A DNA stretch of 64,000 bases from Bettongia penicillata ogilbyi. Its lineage: Eukaryota; Chordata; Mammalia; Diprotodontia; Potoroidae. Below are positions 23,006-35,689 of this stretch, one piece after another. The notes under the pieces are model-generated. The model saw nothing but the letters and a program-made list of their open reading frames with translations, was not told the origin of the DNA and did no database searches. The stretch lies in contig JAJHZJ010000496.1 of the NCBI GenBank assembly GCA_023548195.1, positions 2,686,001 to 2,750,000 of the forward strand, given 5' to 3'. Positions within the stretch are counted from its first letter, which is position 1. Each line of letters begins with the position of its first letter. A program made the translations under genes and the position numbers.

Positions 23006-23858
23006 ATATTCAGAGAGCACAGGGAGAATTGCATAGGAAGGAATCATATTTTAAAAAATAAAATTAAGGTGTGAGAGAGGAATATATTGGGAGGAGAAAG
23101 GGAGAAATGGAATGGGGCAAATTATCTCTCATAAAAGAGGCAAGAAAAAGTTTTTTCAATGGAGGGGGAAAGGAGGGAGATGTGAGGGATAAAGTGAAGC
23201 TTACTCTCATCACATTTGGCTCAAGGAAGGAATAATATGCACACTCAATTTGGTATGGAAACTTATCTTACCTTACAGGAAAGTAGAGGAGAAAGGGATA
23301 AGTGGAGTGGGGGGGATGATGGAAGGGAGGGAAAATGGGAGGAGGGTCCAGTTAGAAGTAAACACTCTTGAGGAGGGACAAGGTCAAAAGAGAGAATAGA
23401 AGAAATGGAATCAGGACAGGATGGAGGGAAATATAATTAGTCTTACACAACATGACTATCATGGAAGTCATTTGCAAAACTACACATGTATAGCCTATAT
23501 TGAATTGCTGTCCTTTTCATGGGGCTTGGGTGGGGAGGCAGAAAGGAAGAGAACCTGGAACTCAGAGTTTTAGGAACAAATGTTGAGAATTGTTTTTGAG
23601 CACAACTGAGAAATAAGAAATACGAGTAATGGGGTACAGAAATTTATCTTGTCCTACAAGACAAGAGAGAAAATGAGGATAAGGGAAGGGAGGGGTGTTA
23701 GAAGGGAGGATAGATTGGGGCAAGGGATAATCAGAATGCTTGGTGTTTGGGAGTGGGGAGGGGAGAGATGGGTAGAAAATTTGGAACTCAAAATTTCATG
23801 GAAATGAATGTTGAAAACTAAAAGTGAATAAACAAACATTAAAAAAAGAAAAAGAAAA

Positions 23859-23960
23859 GAAAAATGAGGAAACTGAAACCCAGAGATGTGTAGTGACTTA
23901 CCCAGCAACACACAGAGCTGAGGCTATATTTGAACTCAAACTCTCCAAGTTCCAAAATCT
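23859..23960 (-). repeat. MIR SINE, right part
   Basis: 'gaaaaatgaggaaactgaaa', then 'tagtgacttacccagcaaca', continuing the MIR broken at 21170. Confidence 0.7.
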
Positions 23961-24924
23961 TTCTCTTTCATAGAGCAATGCTCATTCAAAGCCTTGGGAT
24001 TCTTAATTTGAATTGGGCTAACTTTGAACAGCCCTTGAATTGGGCTGCCTTTCTCTTTTAAGGAAAGGGTGACATATTTTTCTTGAAATAAGTACCATCT
24101 GGTTGTACCCACAAAAAAACCCAACTATTTATGCTGGTTCATTTCCAGCTTTTCCCAAAAACTTAGGTTGTTAAGAGTGTCAGATTCATGTATTTTGAAG
24201 AACGTTTGAAGTGCACATGCTAAAATTAGGCCATGTTCCATAGTCAGTCACTTCAATCAACAAGAAGAAAGATTTTGGGCATCATAAGGAATCCTAGTCA
24301 TTGAAGATTTTTTAATGGAATGCCATGTCAGAACCCACATAGAAAATGCTGTTTCATTTCCCCACCCAGGGAAAGGATGGAAATTCCTCAAAATCATCAT
24401 AGAAAAGTGGTTTCCAGAAGTTTCTATTGCAATGCCAGTCCATTTTCTTTTAGCAGCACAGGTGAAAATCACCAGGTGTAAATTGGAGCAACAAGCATAA
24501 TCACTTCCAATTTTTTCTCTGAAGATGTATATTTTCCTCCATTTTCTATTAGATAAGTTGGACTTTCACTTTTCAAGGGAAAATAATGAAAGCCAAGAAC
24601 AGCAAACGTAAAAGAAAATATAGACAACAATCACATAAGATGGAAATGCAGCCATCGATGGGGGCAACTGGCCTCATTGGAGTGGATGATCACATCAGTG
24701 AACTCACAGGTTCATCAGAGTATGAACAAAACCTGAAATCAAGCTCTTAAAAAGAATCAAGCAACAGGATCTCTATCAGTATCTCGTTTCAATTATATGT
24801 CTAAGCAACAGTTGCTCTGAACAGACCACTGAACAGACCATGGTGTGGATGTTTTTCTGCTTACAAAATGTATTTAGATTCTGCTCCAGGCCATCACCAA
24901 ATCCATTTTTCCAGCCTTGATTAT

Positions 24925-25085
24925 TTAACAGCTTAAAACTCTGTAGTAGATGGCAGCCTTCATTCTCCTTGAAAACCTGCTTTGGCAGTAATTAGAGTCA
25001 ACAAGAGCCGAGAAAGCCTCAAAGGGCTTTCACAATCTAAAATAAGATTTCATTTGCCATGAAGAAATACCACAATAAGTAATTT
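24925..25085. other. Unique block near the exon, possible conserved non-coding element
   Basis: There is no recognisable repeat. It contains a homeodomain-type core in 'ggcagtaattagagtcaaca' and an even base mix, about 1 kb downstream of the TNIK exon. Alignment would be needed; from sequence alone this is a guess. Confidence 0.2.
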
Positions 25086-25895
25086 ACAAACAACAGGAAT
25101 AGTCAAATTACAGAATGCAAGTTAGAAAATGAGAAAATAAGGGATTCCCCAAAGCCCAGAGCTCAAAGGCATCCTGCCATCTGACTCAGTTACCCTTTTG
25201 CAGGATGGGGCACTAGGTATGGATTGGAACTTAGTCGCCTCCAATGAGACGACCCTGTTCAGCTGCAGTCAGTGCTAAACCTATCTCCCTCTCTTCTAAG
25301 TGGTGCCCTTCAATCCTGGCACTAAGTGATTCCACAAGCTTTGGGAATCTACTGAAATGATTTCCAGTTGGAGCATCCAAGTGTCCTCATCATATAAGAA
25401 GTCATGACCCCACTTACTGAATCTCAGAGCTGGGAGGTACATTGGAATCCATCTGGTTTAACCATAACCTGAATAAAGATGCCTTCTATAGAAAGTACCT
25501 TCATTATCCAGCCTTCACTGGAAGATCCCTAACAAAAAGGAATCTGCCACTCCCCAAGGAATCCTGGCTGCCCTTTTTGACAACTCTTATTCTTGGGCTA
25601 TGTTTACTGACAGCAAGCCCTTCGTCACATCTTCATCCAATGCTCCTTGTCCTGCCCTATCTTTGTTCCAGTCTTTTAAATGACTCCAAGACAATTATAT
25701 GGTTCCCCTCATTCCTCTCTCCAGGCAAATATCACCAATTCCTTCAACCAAACTCATATAGAAGTATTCAATGAGTCTCATTTTTAATCTCCTTTTGTTG
25801 GAGCACAAGAATCCATTTTCCTTCCAATTTCATAGATTTTTTTTTTCAGAAATAACCGTCACCTCCTCTATACAGGCAAGAACATGCCAACTTTA

Positions 25896-26100
<205 letters not shown>

Positions 26101-26324
26101 CTCATGAATTTTTTTAATCCAAGAAACATTCTATTTTAAGCAAGGGGAATAGGAGCAGTCAGCAAGTGAAAGTTGGAGAATCCATGAATATTGGTGTTAA
26201 ATAACTGAGACAGATATTAAATTGGTTAAGATTTACTTTATTATTTCTATTTTATATTCCAACTATATCAGTTCAAAACCTGGGAAACAAGATGTACCTC
26301 TAAGTGAAATTCATAATGATGATG

Positions 26325-26545
26325 ACAATGATAACTAATATTTATAAAGCATTTAAGGTTTGGGAAGTATATATATTATCTCATTTATCCTCCAAACAAC
26401 TCTGATAGGTATTACTATCACCCCAATTTTATAAATGAGGAAACTGAGACTGAGAGAGGCCCAGGGTCATACAACTAATTGCTGAGGCAGGATTTGAACC
26501 TAGGTCTTCCTGTCTCCAAATTCAACCTTCTATCTACTGAGCAAG
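26325..26545 (-). repeat. MIR SINE
   Basis: Nearly complete reverse MIR ('aaatgaggaaactgagactg', 'ggatttgaacctaggtcttc') about 260 bp upstream of the exon's acceptor. It is in the sense direction of TNIK. Confidence 0.8.
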
Positions 26546-26794
26546 AATTAAGACGTTTCTTAAAAAATGGGCCTCACAATCTGTAACACTAATATAACCT
26601 GGATGGGGATAGGTGGGGTAGGTATGAAAAATAAGGCATCTCAAACTTGGTATTGATTATTTAGACAGTGCTCTTTGTGAGCTCTTTATTCTATTTATTC
26701 TGGTTACTCCTGAGTTATACTTGCAGGAAAATCAATTCTGCAGTCTATTAACAGTTTCCAATAAAAATGGAAATCAGCATCCAGCAAAGGCTGG

Positions 26795-27190
26795 GTCACA
26801 ATGCAACGCACATTTATTAGTACACCAGGCACTAAGAAAGACAAACACAAAACAGGCCCTGCTCTCAAGGATCTTAGTTTCTATTGGGGGCTAGACCATG
26901 CACATACAATCATAGATACAAAGCAATTAGGAAGTACGGTCTGGACCACACTTAGACAGAGCAATGTTAAGGACAGAGCACTGACAACTGGGAAGGGGAG
27001 CTATGGTCAGGAAAGATCTCATGTAAGAGGTGGTTTTGCTTTGAAGGAAACTCGAGATTCTATAAAACAGAGGAAAGGAAAAATGTATTCCAGGCATTGG
27101 AGATCATATATGACAAGGCATGGAAACAGGAAAAGGGACTCTATGTATAAGAGGACCTTTTTGTTGGGGAGGTCACAGAAGGGATTCATA
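26795..27190 (-). repeat. L2 fragment
   Basis: 'gcacatttattagtacacca', 'ctgctctcaaggatcttagt' and the inner 'attccaggcattggagatca' follow reverse L2 order. Confidence 0.65.
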
Positions 27191-27204
27191 GTCAAGTTGT
27201 ATGT

Positions 27205-27425
27205 GGACTGTTGTTCAGTGGCTTTCAGTTGCCTGAGTCCCATTTGGGGTTTTCTTGGTAAAGATACTAGAGTGATTTGCCATTTCCTTCTCCAGCTCAT
27301 TTTAAAGATGAGGAAACTGAGGCAAATAGGGTTAATTGACTTGCCCAGGATCACATAGCTAGTAAATGTCTGATGCTGGATTTGAATTCAGGTTTTTCTG
27401 ACTCTAGGGCCAGCATTTTGTCCAC
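27205..27425 (-). mobile_element. MAR1-type CORE-SINE
   Basis: Tail 'actgttgttcagtggctttc' and 'ttggggttttcttggtaaag', CORE 'gcccaggatcacatagctag', head 'cattttgtccactagatgg'. No clear TSD. Confidence 0.8.
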
Positions 27426-27589
27426 TAGATGGTCTTTTTAAGATCCATTCTAGCTCTTAGATGCTGATTCTATAAATATATTTACCTTTATTTAAAAGTG
27501 CTATTTCTTTCACCGTTCAATTTCACTACAAAGAAAGGTATCTCTGAATTAAGTTCATTAGGCAAGAGACATTACCTCCTTAATCTGAT

Positions 27590-27709
27590 CTTTTCCCTTT
27601 CCCTTCCTCCGTTTCCTTCCTTCAGGACCCTGCTCCAGCAATCACTTCCCTTCCTTTCCCCCCACTCTGTCCTCTTCTTTCTCTCCCCTTCCTTCTCTCT
27701 CTCCCTCCC

Positions 27710-27757
<48 letters not shown>

Positions 27758-27835
27758 CCTCTCATATTTTCAATCTTTCCCACTTTTGGGGCTCCTTTCA
27801 ACATTTCCAAAGATATTCAGCTCCCCTTTAATCCT
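27590..27835. repeat. Pyrimidine tract with (C)n(TC)n
   Basis: A long C/T-rich strand holds a run of C ending at 27720, then about 16 TC units. Both open frames across it (Ser/Leu-rich and Arg/Glu-rich) are artefacts. Confidence 0.92.
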
Positions 27836-28864
27836 TGGGGAGAAAGAGGAAGGAGAAATGGAGGGGTTAGGGTTAGAAGCCTTCTCTTATCCCACTCTAC
27901 GACATCCATGCACCTTCTCCTATTTCCCTCTTTTCGGTTACTGACAAACTCCTACAAATGATAGTGTATATTCAGTGATTCCTGTCCTTGGCAGCTACTC
28001 ACACCTCAATTCTGCAATCTGGCTTCCATCCCTACCACTCAACTGCATCTGCACACTTAAAAGGTCACCACATACCTTCTTATCACAAAAATCCAGTGAC
28101 TTTTTCTCAGGCCTGCTCCTGCTTTGTCCCTTTGCCACCCTAGACCTTGAGGGTCACCCTCTCCAACAGGACACACTCTCTTGTCTCTGACTTCAAAGAT
28201 TCTTCCCTATTCTCACCTCTTTCTCTATCTCCTTTTCTGGAAAGCTTTTTTCTTGTTGACCCTTTACTGTTGGTATTTCCCAAGTTTCCATCCTCGGGAC
28301 TCTTTTCTTTCTCCAACCTACTAAGGCTAGTACACACCATCTTTAATCAGATTTCCAAGAACTATAGGCTGGTGTAAATATGACCTCATCCTTACCCTCT
28401 GAATATTCATGGAGAAATCTCAAAGAAGCCTTAGTCATCTTTCCATTACCTCATAGACTTGTTCCTAGGCTTGACTGCTTATTTAGCAGAATTAGCATCA
28501 AAAGAAGCATTTGAACTCAGATCTCTCCTGAAACCAACTCCACTTCTCACACACTATCCCATGTGGACTGAGAAAAAGGCAAGTTAGAATTTTTCATAAT
28601 CATTTTGCTCATGAAGGGAAAGGCATTTCTATGCCAGAGCAACACAGATTTAGAGCTACAAATACTAAATCACCTTAGAGGTGATCTAGTCAGATAAGAA
28701 TCATGGATTGAGAAGAGGGAGCGATCTCTAATGCCCTCAAGTCCAACCCACTGATAATTACAGATGATTACAGATGAAGCCCAGAGTGGTCATAGGTTTA
28801 TAGAATCAGAGATGTGAACCTATAACAAACTCTAAAAGCCAACCTGGTTCAATACTCTAAATAA

Positions 28865-28970
28865 ATTTTACAAATTTTTTTTTTTACAAATTTTACAAAT
28901 AAAGAAACCGAGGTATAGGAAAATTGATTTGCCCAAAGTCTCACTACATTTGTAGTTAGCAAGCTTTCAG
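28865..28970 (-). repeat. MIR SINE fragment
   Basis: 'aataaagaaaccgaggtata' and 'gatttgcccaaagtctcac'. Confidence 0.5.
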
Positions 28971-29879
28971 AAGTAGCAGCGGCAAGGAGGCACCAAGCCA
29001 AGTAAGGGTCTCCCAGAGTTAGGGATGCCTTTTGGAATGGGGCAACAGGCAAGCATAGCCCTGGGTAAGCTCGGCACTGGAAGCAGTGGGCAGATGCCCA
29101 TCTTGGCCTCTTGGCCAAGCAGTGATGGCCCCTAAATTTGCAGGTTTTACTTCAAACAGAAGAACTCAATTTTTAAAATAAAATAAATAAAAACAAGGAG
29201 AAGACAACAAGCCACTGTGGCAGCTGCCTTTTTTCCTAAGTTGAGCTTCCTAGGACTTTGCTCAGTGATGCTTCAGACAAATTTGGAGCTAGGCTATCTA
29301 TTTGCCTGAAATATCTCAATTTTACTTTCAACATTTTGACTCAAAAATAAAAAGCAAGGAAAAGCGTGACTGAGTTACATTTGCTCAAGGTTCCTGAAAA
29401 GCTTAACAAGGGGAAAAGAGTAAAGAATGAAAAGCAGCTCAGAAAAGACCTCATCTGTCAACTTCATCTCAAGTCTGGGACATCCATGTCCAGGAAAGCA
29501 GGCCCGACCAGCTCCTCCTTCCTGGGGCAAGAGCTTACAAGGGACACGCAACTCGTCTAGCCGTTTAAGTTGCTTTAGTAGGTCAGGAAGTGGAGAGGCT
29601 CAGCAAGAGACCACAGCTGTTCCCTCTTCTCCTCTACTTGCCTCCTTGGAGTGCTGATAAGACCTTTCTAAAACCTCCCTTATGGTGATTTAATGGAATA
29701 TACATCTGGAGTCAGGCCCTGGGAGAAGTGAGTGGGTGCCCTCTCACTCACCAACCAAGCAGGAGTGACCCCTAAATCTGAGAAAAATAACGAATTTAAA
29801 AGTGGAATAAGTAAAATGAGGAAAACAAAAAAGAAATCCATGTTCAAATCCCACATGTACCATTTTCTATCTGCCTCCA

Positions 29880-30265
29880 TCCTTTGACACCGCAGTACCC
29901 TCTTCTAGGCTTGCAATCCAAAGAGATAAAAGCAAGAGGGAATGGGGCCAATAGGTACAGAAATGTTGATAGCAATTCTTTCTGTGGCAGCAAAAGGTGG
30001 AAAGTAAGAGTGTATCTGTGGATTGGGAAAGAGCTGAATGAATTATGGTATATGACTGTGATGAAGTAGATTACACCATGACAAAAAAAAGTGACAGAAA
30101 GGATACTGAGGAAAACCTGGGAAGATGAGTATGAACTTAAACGGAGAGGAGTGAAAAGGACCAAGAGAAGCCAATGTAGACGCAGATCAGTCAGTGGAAA
30201 TATAAGGTGCATGGCAGAGATGGGGAGAGGGCACTAGAATCTGGGGGGAAGTAAATAAAAAATAA
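29880..30265 (+). repeat. L1 ORF2/3'-end fragment
   Basis: 'tagcaattctttctgtggca', 'tgggaaagagctgaatgaat' and 'gaggaaaacctgggaagatg' match the L1 ORF2 end seen elsewhere in the window. Confidence 0.6.
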
Positions 30266-30929
30266 AAGCAAAGTACAAAGGTGTTTTTGAAGGTGGTGGG
30301 AGTGGTCAGGAGGGTACTGGAACTTGAGGGTCTCAAGCTAAGCCTCGGGAGACATCCTACAAGCTGATTCTGGAAAGAAGTTAGTCATTCCAAGAATTAT
30401 TACAGTAGTGAGAGAAAAAGAATTCCCAACATGTGGGGCAGCTTGGGCAAAGGTATGGAGGTGGAAGAACACAGGCAAGGAGATTTCTCTCTCCCAGATC
30501 CCTAAGGAATGATGTTCATCAAAAGGGAATGAAACTATATGGACATGGTCCTAGTGATGCTTTCATCAATATCAGTCTGATAGATATCCTAGGAAAGTCA
30601 TTGCAGTGAGGGCCACAGAACGTACAACTGCCTTCTACGAAATATCAGGGAGAGTCTGTGCATCAGATGATAGGCACTGAGAGACTGTTGCATCACAGGA
30701 TGCAACAGAGAGAAATGTTGAATTTCCTAATTAAGTTCCCTGCAGATCATTTTGCCATAGTGCACACAGAGTTGAGCTGGAGTGAGAAAAAGCTGATTTC
30801 AAACATATCGTCAGACATTCGCTAGCTTTGGGATTCAGGGAAAGAGTTTGAATCTCCATGTGCCTCAGACAACTCCCTACGGTTTCTGTTAAGGCATAAA
30901 GTCAATATTCCTCCAAATGACATTCTACC

Positions 30930-31106
30930 TGTCACTTCAATGCTTTCTCTCAAGCTGTCTCCTTTGACTGGAATGCTCTCTCCTCATCCTTCTGACCCTT
31001 AGAATCCAATAAAAGGCCTTTCCTCATTCCTACCATTGTCAGTACTCTGTCACCCCACAAATTACTTTATTTTTATACAATTTGCTTTTGTGTATCTATG
31101 TACATG
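30930..31106 (+). repeat. L2 3' region, left part
   Basis: 'ctgtcaccccacaaattact' then 'gtgtatctatgtacatg'. It is split by a MAR1. Left TSD ATCTATGTACATG at 31094-31106. Confidence 0.65.
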
Positions 31107-31338
31107 AGGGCAGCTAAGTGGTACAGTGGATAGACTGAAGAGACTGAAGTCAGAAAGACTCATCTTCCTGAGTGCAAATCCAGCCTCAGATACTCACTAG
31201 CTGTGTTGACCCTGGGCAAGTTACTTCACTCTGTTTGCCTCAGTTTCTTCTTCTGTAAAAAGAGCTGGAGAAATGACAAACCACTCCAGTATCATTGCCA
31301 AGAAAATCAGACATGGCTGAAACAACTCAGTAGCAACA
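31107..31338 (+). mobile_element. MAR1-type CORE-SINE
   Basis: Head 'agggcagctaagtggtacag', CORE 'gggcaagttacttcactctg', tail 'gctgaaacaactcagtagca'. A 13-bp TSD with one mismatch (ATCTATRTACATG) flanks it within L2. Confidence 0.88.
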
Positions 31339-31465
31339 ATCTATATACATGTTGCTTCCTCTCAAGAGAATGTAAGCACCTCGAGGGCAGGAACTAGTAC
31401 ATTTCTGTCACTGTATTTCCAGTGCCTAGCACACAGTAGGCACTTAACAAAAGTTCAGTGAACTA
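31339..31465 (+). repeat. L2 3' end, right part
   Basis: 'gagaatgtaagcacctcgag' and 'cagtgcctagcacacagtag' complete the L2. Confidence 0.75.
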
Positions 31466-31769
31466 AATGGAATCCAATAGCAAGATGGTAGATCCTTCAT
31501 GTAGTCACCCAATAATTAAGTCATAGAGATATGAAAACTGAGTGACAAGCACTGACTTAACTCAGGATTTCTGCTGTTTGCCAAGCTGCTCATAAAACCA
31601 AGATGGGAGGCTGGGAAGGTTACAGACACCAAAAAGAAATGAGCAAATCTATGACATTTACCAAGTTCAGAAATCTTCCCTGGATACACATTGCTTTATT
31701 CAGATCTTAACCTTTGGTGGTAGTCAGAAAAATATGTCCAGTGCCAAGCTAGAGTTCATTTGCATGGTT

Positions 31770-31905
31770 TCATTATCTTTTCCTCTATCTCTGTCTCCCC
31801 TTCCTTCCCTCCTCTCTTTCCCCCTCCCTTCTTCCTTCCTCTCTCTCCTTCCTCTCTCTCCTCTCTCTCCCTCCATCTTTTTCTCTCTCTTGCTATCTCT
31901 TTATC
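31770..31905. repeat. CT-rich low-complexity tract
   Basis: Irregular (TCC)/(CTT) runs. The Ser/Leu/Pro-rich peptide across it is an artefact. Confidence 0.9.
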
Positions 31906-31936
31906 TCTGTTTCAGATTTAGATTAGGGACCAGTTT

Positions 31937-32112
31937 CAGAAGGTATCAAACATACAGGCTACATGTGGCCCACAACGTTCCTGAGTGGGCCAAAACGAGA
32001 TCAAAGTGGGAAACATTTAACAAAACATAGATAATATCACAATAAGTCACTACGCAGCCTGCAGGGATTTTTCTGTATGGAATAATGGCCCATCTCTATA
32101 TGAGTCTGGCAT
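31937..32112. repeat. hAT-like MITE
   Basis: The ends are a rough inverted repeat ('aaggtatcaaac' and 'gtctggcatcactg'). The inside ('gggaaacatttaacaaaaca', 'gcctgcagggatttttctg') is an old non-autonomous hAT pattern common in mammals. Family name uncertain. Confidence 0.55.
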
Positions 32113-32245
32113 CACTGATCTAGCCCACTCCCTTCCTTTTACAGAGGAAGAAAAGAGAAATAAAATATGTTGCCCAAGACTACAGAGATAATAAGCAGCA
32201 TTGGTGAGATTTGAACCCAGGTCCTCTGATTCCATGCTAAATAAT
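32113..32245 (-). repeat. MIR SINE fragment
   Basis: 'ttttacagaggaagaaaaga' and 'gagatttgaacccaggtcct'. Confidence 0.6.
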
Positions 32246-32429
32246 CTCCAAATACTGGTGCCCTAACACAGTTAAGCATTCATATCTTTTCTAAGACTTC
32301 TAATTCACAGATTAGCATTTGGTTTATTTTGGTGATATGCTGAATTTTTGGTTTTGTTCCCCATTTTGCTTCTGACATACAAAGAATTCATTGAACTGAA
32401 ATGAATTAAAAGACTCCTCCTAGCCAACA

Positions 32430-32519
32430 TTTATCCTGCATTTTCAGGTTCTCAAAGCACTTTTATACACATTATCTCAAGTCTCAAAGCAATCTTATTA
32501 AGTAGACATCACAGTTACT
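32430..32519 (-). repeat. MIR SINE, left part
   Basis: 'tttatacacattatctcaag' and 'taagtagacatcacagttac'. It resumes at 32753 after a MAR1 insertion. Confidence 0.65.
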
Positions 32520-32752
32520 GTTCATTCAGTCTTTTCAGTCATGCCCAACATTCCGTGATCCCATTTAGAATTTTCTTGGCAAAGGTAATGAAGTGGTATG
32601 CCATTTCCTTCTCCAGCTCATTTCACAGATGAGGAAACTGAGACAAACAGGGTGAAGTGACTTGCCCAGGGTCACACAACTAGTGTCTGGGGCTGAATTT
32701 GAACTCAAGTCTTCCTGCCTCCAGATCTGGCACTCTATGCACTATGCCCATT
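32520..32752 (-). mobile_element. MAR1-type CORE-SINE
   Basis: Reverse copy with tail 'cattcagtcttttcagtcat', CORE and head. TSD ACAGYTACT at 32511-32519 and 32753-32761 (one mismatch), placing it inside a MIR. Confidence 0.83.
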
Positions 32753-32805
32753 ACAGCTACTATATCCTCATTTAACAGATGAAGAGGATCTGTGTCACAC
32801 AGATA
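32753..32805 (-). repeat. MIR SINE, right part
   Basis: 'acagctactatatcctcatt' followed by 'taacagatgaagagg' continues the interrupted MIR. Confidence 0.5.
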
Positions 32806-32890
32806 GCTGTCGCTGTTTGTCCTTCATTCTCAGAGAGGACCAAGATGTGAGGGATGAAGTGTTAGATGACCCAAGTCTGTCCCGATGGAC
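32806..32890. repeat. Unnamed interspersed repeat (family A)
   Basis: 'tttgtccttcattctcagag' and 'aggaccaagatgtga' recur, in one direction or the other, near 35400, 39420, 43750 and 45100. It often adjoins a tRNA-derived SINE head. I recognise it as a recurrent marsupial repeat but cannot name it. Confidence 0.5.
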
Positions 32891-33949
32891 CTTTCCATTT
32901 CATCACAGTTCTGTTCTATTTATTAAAAAGCATATGAAGATATAAAGGTTAAGAGGATGGTGGAAGGTGTGTCAAATCATACCAAAACATAGACCCCAAA
33001 CCCTAACCCAGTGACTCCAAATAGTAAGAGAAGTCTCCACTTCTGATAAGCAGTCCCCTTAAACAGCTGAAAGAAAAGAACAAGGTAATTGATCTCCCTC
33101 CCAGCATCGCTGTCTGGGCTGGCAAAAATGATCAAGCAGAGGAAAAGAAGGGTTCCAGAAGACTGAACTGCCATTCCTCCTTGAACTATATTTAGCAACT
33201 ATTTTATTAAGTTTCAGACAAAATTGACAAGCATATGCTTATGAAAGCAAAATAGGACAAAGACAATGATAACACAAGGAGAATTTATCTCAAGTCTTCA
33301 TGCCTCTTCAGCACCATCAATGTCCAGGAGTCTTCACATGGCTAGACAGGGATGCTGACTCAGCACCTCCTGGGCACAGTCCATGCTGCGTTCCCAGCTT
33401 TTGCAAGGTAGGAAACAACTTCACATATTTAAAGTCCTCAGAAGCATTTTAAAGTTACTACCAATTTCCTTGCCTTCTCCTCCAGGTGGTAGACCTGAGG
33501 TCTAGGAATATCGAATCTTCTGTCTTAGGCAAACAGGCTTTGTTCCATGCCCAGATACTGTTCTACACTCCCTGCTCCAGAATAGAACAGGAAGGGTGGT
33601 CTTTGTTCCCACATTTCATCTGGTCTACACATCTCTGAGAAAGATTGACCAGGAAAATTTACTCTAGTGGCTGAACTGTATTGACAATGCATTGGTTGAA
33701 GAAAGAAAGACCCAAATGATTAATGATGGAAGGAGGGATACACTTAGCCTCTCAAGTCCTGACTTTTAAGACTTAATCCTGCCTTATTCTGATAACCATG
33801 TAACTATAAGCAAGTCATTTCACTTCTCAAAATTTTGGGTTTTCCAATTCACAAACTGGCTTAATAATGCTTGCCTGATCTACTCTGGGGCAGGGCGGGG
33901 CTTTTAAACAGGATCCAATGAAGTAACCTACACAAATGTACTAAATGAA

Positions 33950-34205
33950 ATGATGCACCATCCCAACAATGGCTTCCTTCAAGACTCAACCCAAAGCCAC
34001 TTTTGGCAGGTTGGGTTTCCCCTCTGCTTCCACCTTGCTAATCCCTTTCCCTTTCAGATTACCTTCCATGTCTCTCTATATCTTGCAAGTACCTACCTGT
34101 CTCCCTCATTAGAATGTAAACTTTTATGGACAAGTACTGTTTTCGCTTTTCCTTGTATCTTCAAACCTGAGCACAGTGCTTAATAAATGCTTGTGGACTG
34201 GCTGA
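33950..34205 (+). repeat. L2 3' end
   Basis: 'acctgtctccctcattagaa' and 'gagcacagtgcttaataaat' mark a well-kept L2 tail. Confidence 0.8.
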
Positions 34206-34239
34206 CTTGCTTTGAAGGGGAATACCAAAGGCTTCTCCT

Positions 34240-34330
34240 AGAACTGAGGTTCCTAACCTGGGGTCAAGAGATGCCCAAATGATCCACAGATAGATTTCAG
34301 GGGATATTGGATGGGGAAAAATCCATCTTC
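34240..34330 (-). repeat. hAT-like relic, end fragment
   Basis: 'gaggttcctaacctggggtc' is the terminal pattern shared with the copies at 52145 and 62283. Confidence 0.45.
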
Positions 34331-34889
34331 ATTTTCATTAACTCTCATATATACGTTTTCTCTCTCCTCTGACAGAGCCAGCAAGATCCTCCTCACCTCA
34401 CACTTGGGATATTGCAATATCCTACTGGTTGGCCTTTCTTCCTAAAGATGCATCCTTCCTTATTGAGAATTACATCCTTAACATACTTGAGTTCTGTGTT
34501 CTCTCACATCATGCTGACTTTAGGTAATGAATATCCTTCAGCTTTCTCTTACTCTGCTTGGTTAGAGTGCATTCAAAGATTATAAAGATTGTCACAAGAA
34601 GTATATCCTCCTCACTTTCCTCAAGTGTCAGTCAAGTATACCTATTCACCATTCCACCATGTTCACTACACCCCCAGCCCTACCCCATGCTACTGCTCCT
34701 GCCTTTCCCTTCCTCTAAGAAACAACACAAATGCCCACTCAAATCCTCCCCATTGGAAGCAATTTCTTCTGACTCTGAGCTCCCCAGCACTTACAGAAAA
34801 TAAACCAAATTAAAGGGAGAAATGCCCTTAAATCCCACTTCCTTGCTCTTGCATAGGTTGTGAAAAGAGAAGTTTTTCCTAGTCATCAA

Positions 34890-35095
34890 AATTATTAATG
34901 ATTTCTCCTTCCTCATATGATTATGTGGCTAATATCATTTATATATTGTAGACTTTCAGTAGAATCAAAGCTCACAGAGGGCAGAAACTTTGTTCTCTCT
35001 TTTTGTCTCTATCTCTTATGTCTCTATTTCTCAAGGCATGGTTGGTGTCTTGAATATATGGGTGGCCCTTAAAATGTTTATTGGATTGGAAATCA
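34890..35095 (+). repeat. L2 3' end
   Basis: 'atcaaagctcacagagggca' and the following 'atgtctctatttctcaaggc' and 'aaaatgtttattggattgg' follow the L2 tail order. Confidence 0.5.
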
Positions 35096-35394
35096 GTGAA
35101 CAGATAAATCCAATGTAAGCATTAAGAGTACAATTTATTGATGGGTAATTTCAAAGACGTGACTTTCTAAATGTACAGGCTAAAATGCTTTGTGCAGCTG
35201 ATGCTTAGAGTGCAGGTGGAGGAAATGGAGGAAAAAAAGAAAGTCAGGAAGAATAACGGTGGAAGAAATGGAGAGGGGAGAGGGGAAAGAGAAACCATTG
35301 TCCCTAACACATGAATTAAATCTCTGATGTGGGAAACAAAAATGACCAGCACTCTATAGTCTTCCAGACTATAAGAGCACAGAGTCATCTCTGT

Positions 35395-35545
35395 GTCCTG
35401 ACCTATATCTGACCACTGGACCCATGACTCTGGAGGAGAAAGTAAGGTTGACTTTGCCAGCCCCTCTCACTTAAATCCAAGTCATGACATCATTTTCCTG
35501 ATGTGATGGTCTTCTTTGAGAAGGAAGGTCAAACCACAACAACTG
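35395..35545. repeat. Unnamed interspersed repeat (family A)
   Basis: 'ccatgactctggaggagaaa', 'aagtcatgacatcattttcc' and 'gaaggaaggtcaaaccacaa' match the pieces at 39420 and 45060. Confidence 0.5.
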
Positions 35546-35689
35546 TAGTCTATGGGCAGACAGAGAAAGAGACATTATGCTATCACAATTAAGTAACTGT
35601 CAAACAAATTATTGTATTATAACATGGAAGAGTCAATAGAGAACTGACCTTAAAAGAAGAAAACCTGAGGTCATGTACTGACTTTATTC

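Larger units (their letters stand above)
21171..23858 (+). mobile_element. HAL1 retrotransposon, copy 2, near full length
   Basis: It begins near the family start ('gaagcagaaccaagatggca'). A 5'UTR, a decayed ORF1 (about 21757-22835), a 3'UTR with a (CA)n(TA)n run and an A-rich end follow. There is no ORF2. An 11-bp TSD (GAAAAATGAGG, 21160-21170 and 23859-23869) fixes it inside a MIR core. It is older than copy 1, judging by its broken ORF1. It is antisense to TNIK. Confidence 0.87.

Noticed and set aside
24315..24500. Open frames in the unique region left of the exon considered as the next TNIK exon
   Set aside because: None encodes the expected GRHVKTGQLAAIKVMD block, and this frame is on the wrong strand.
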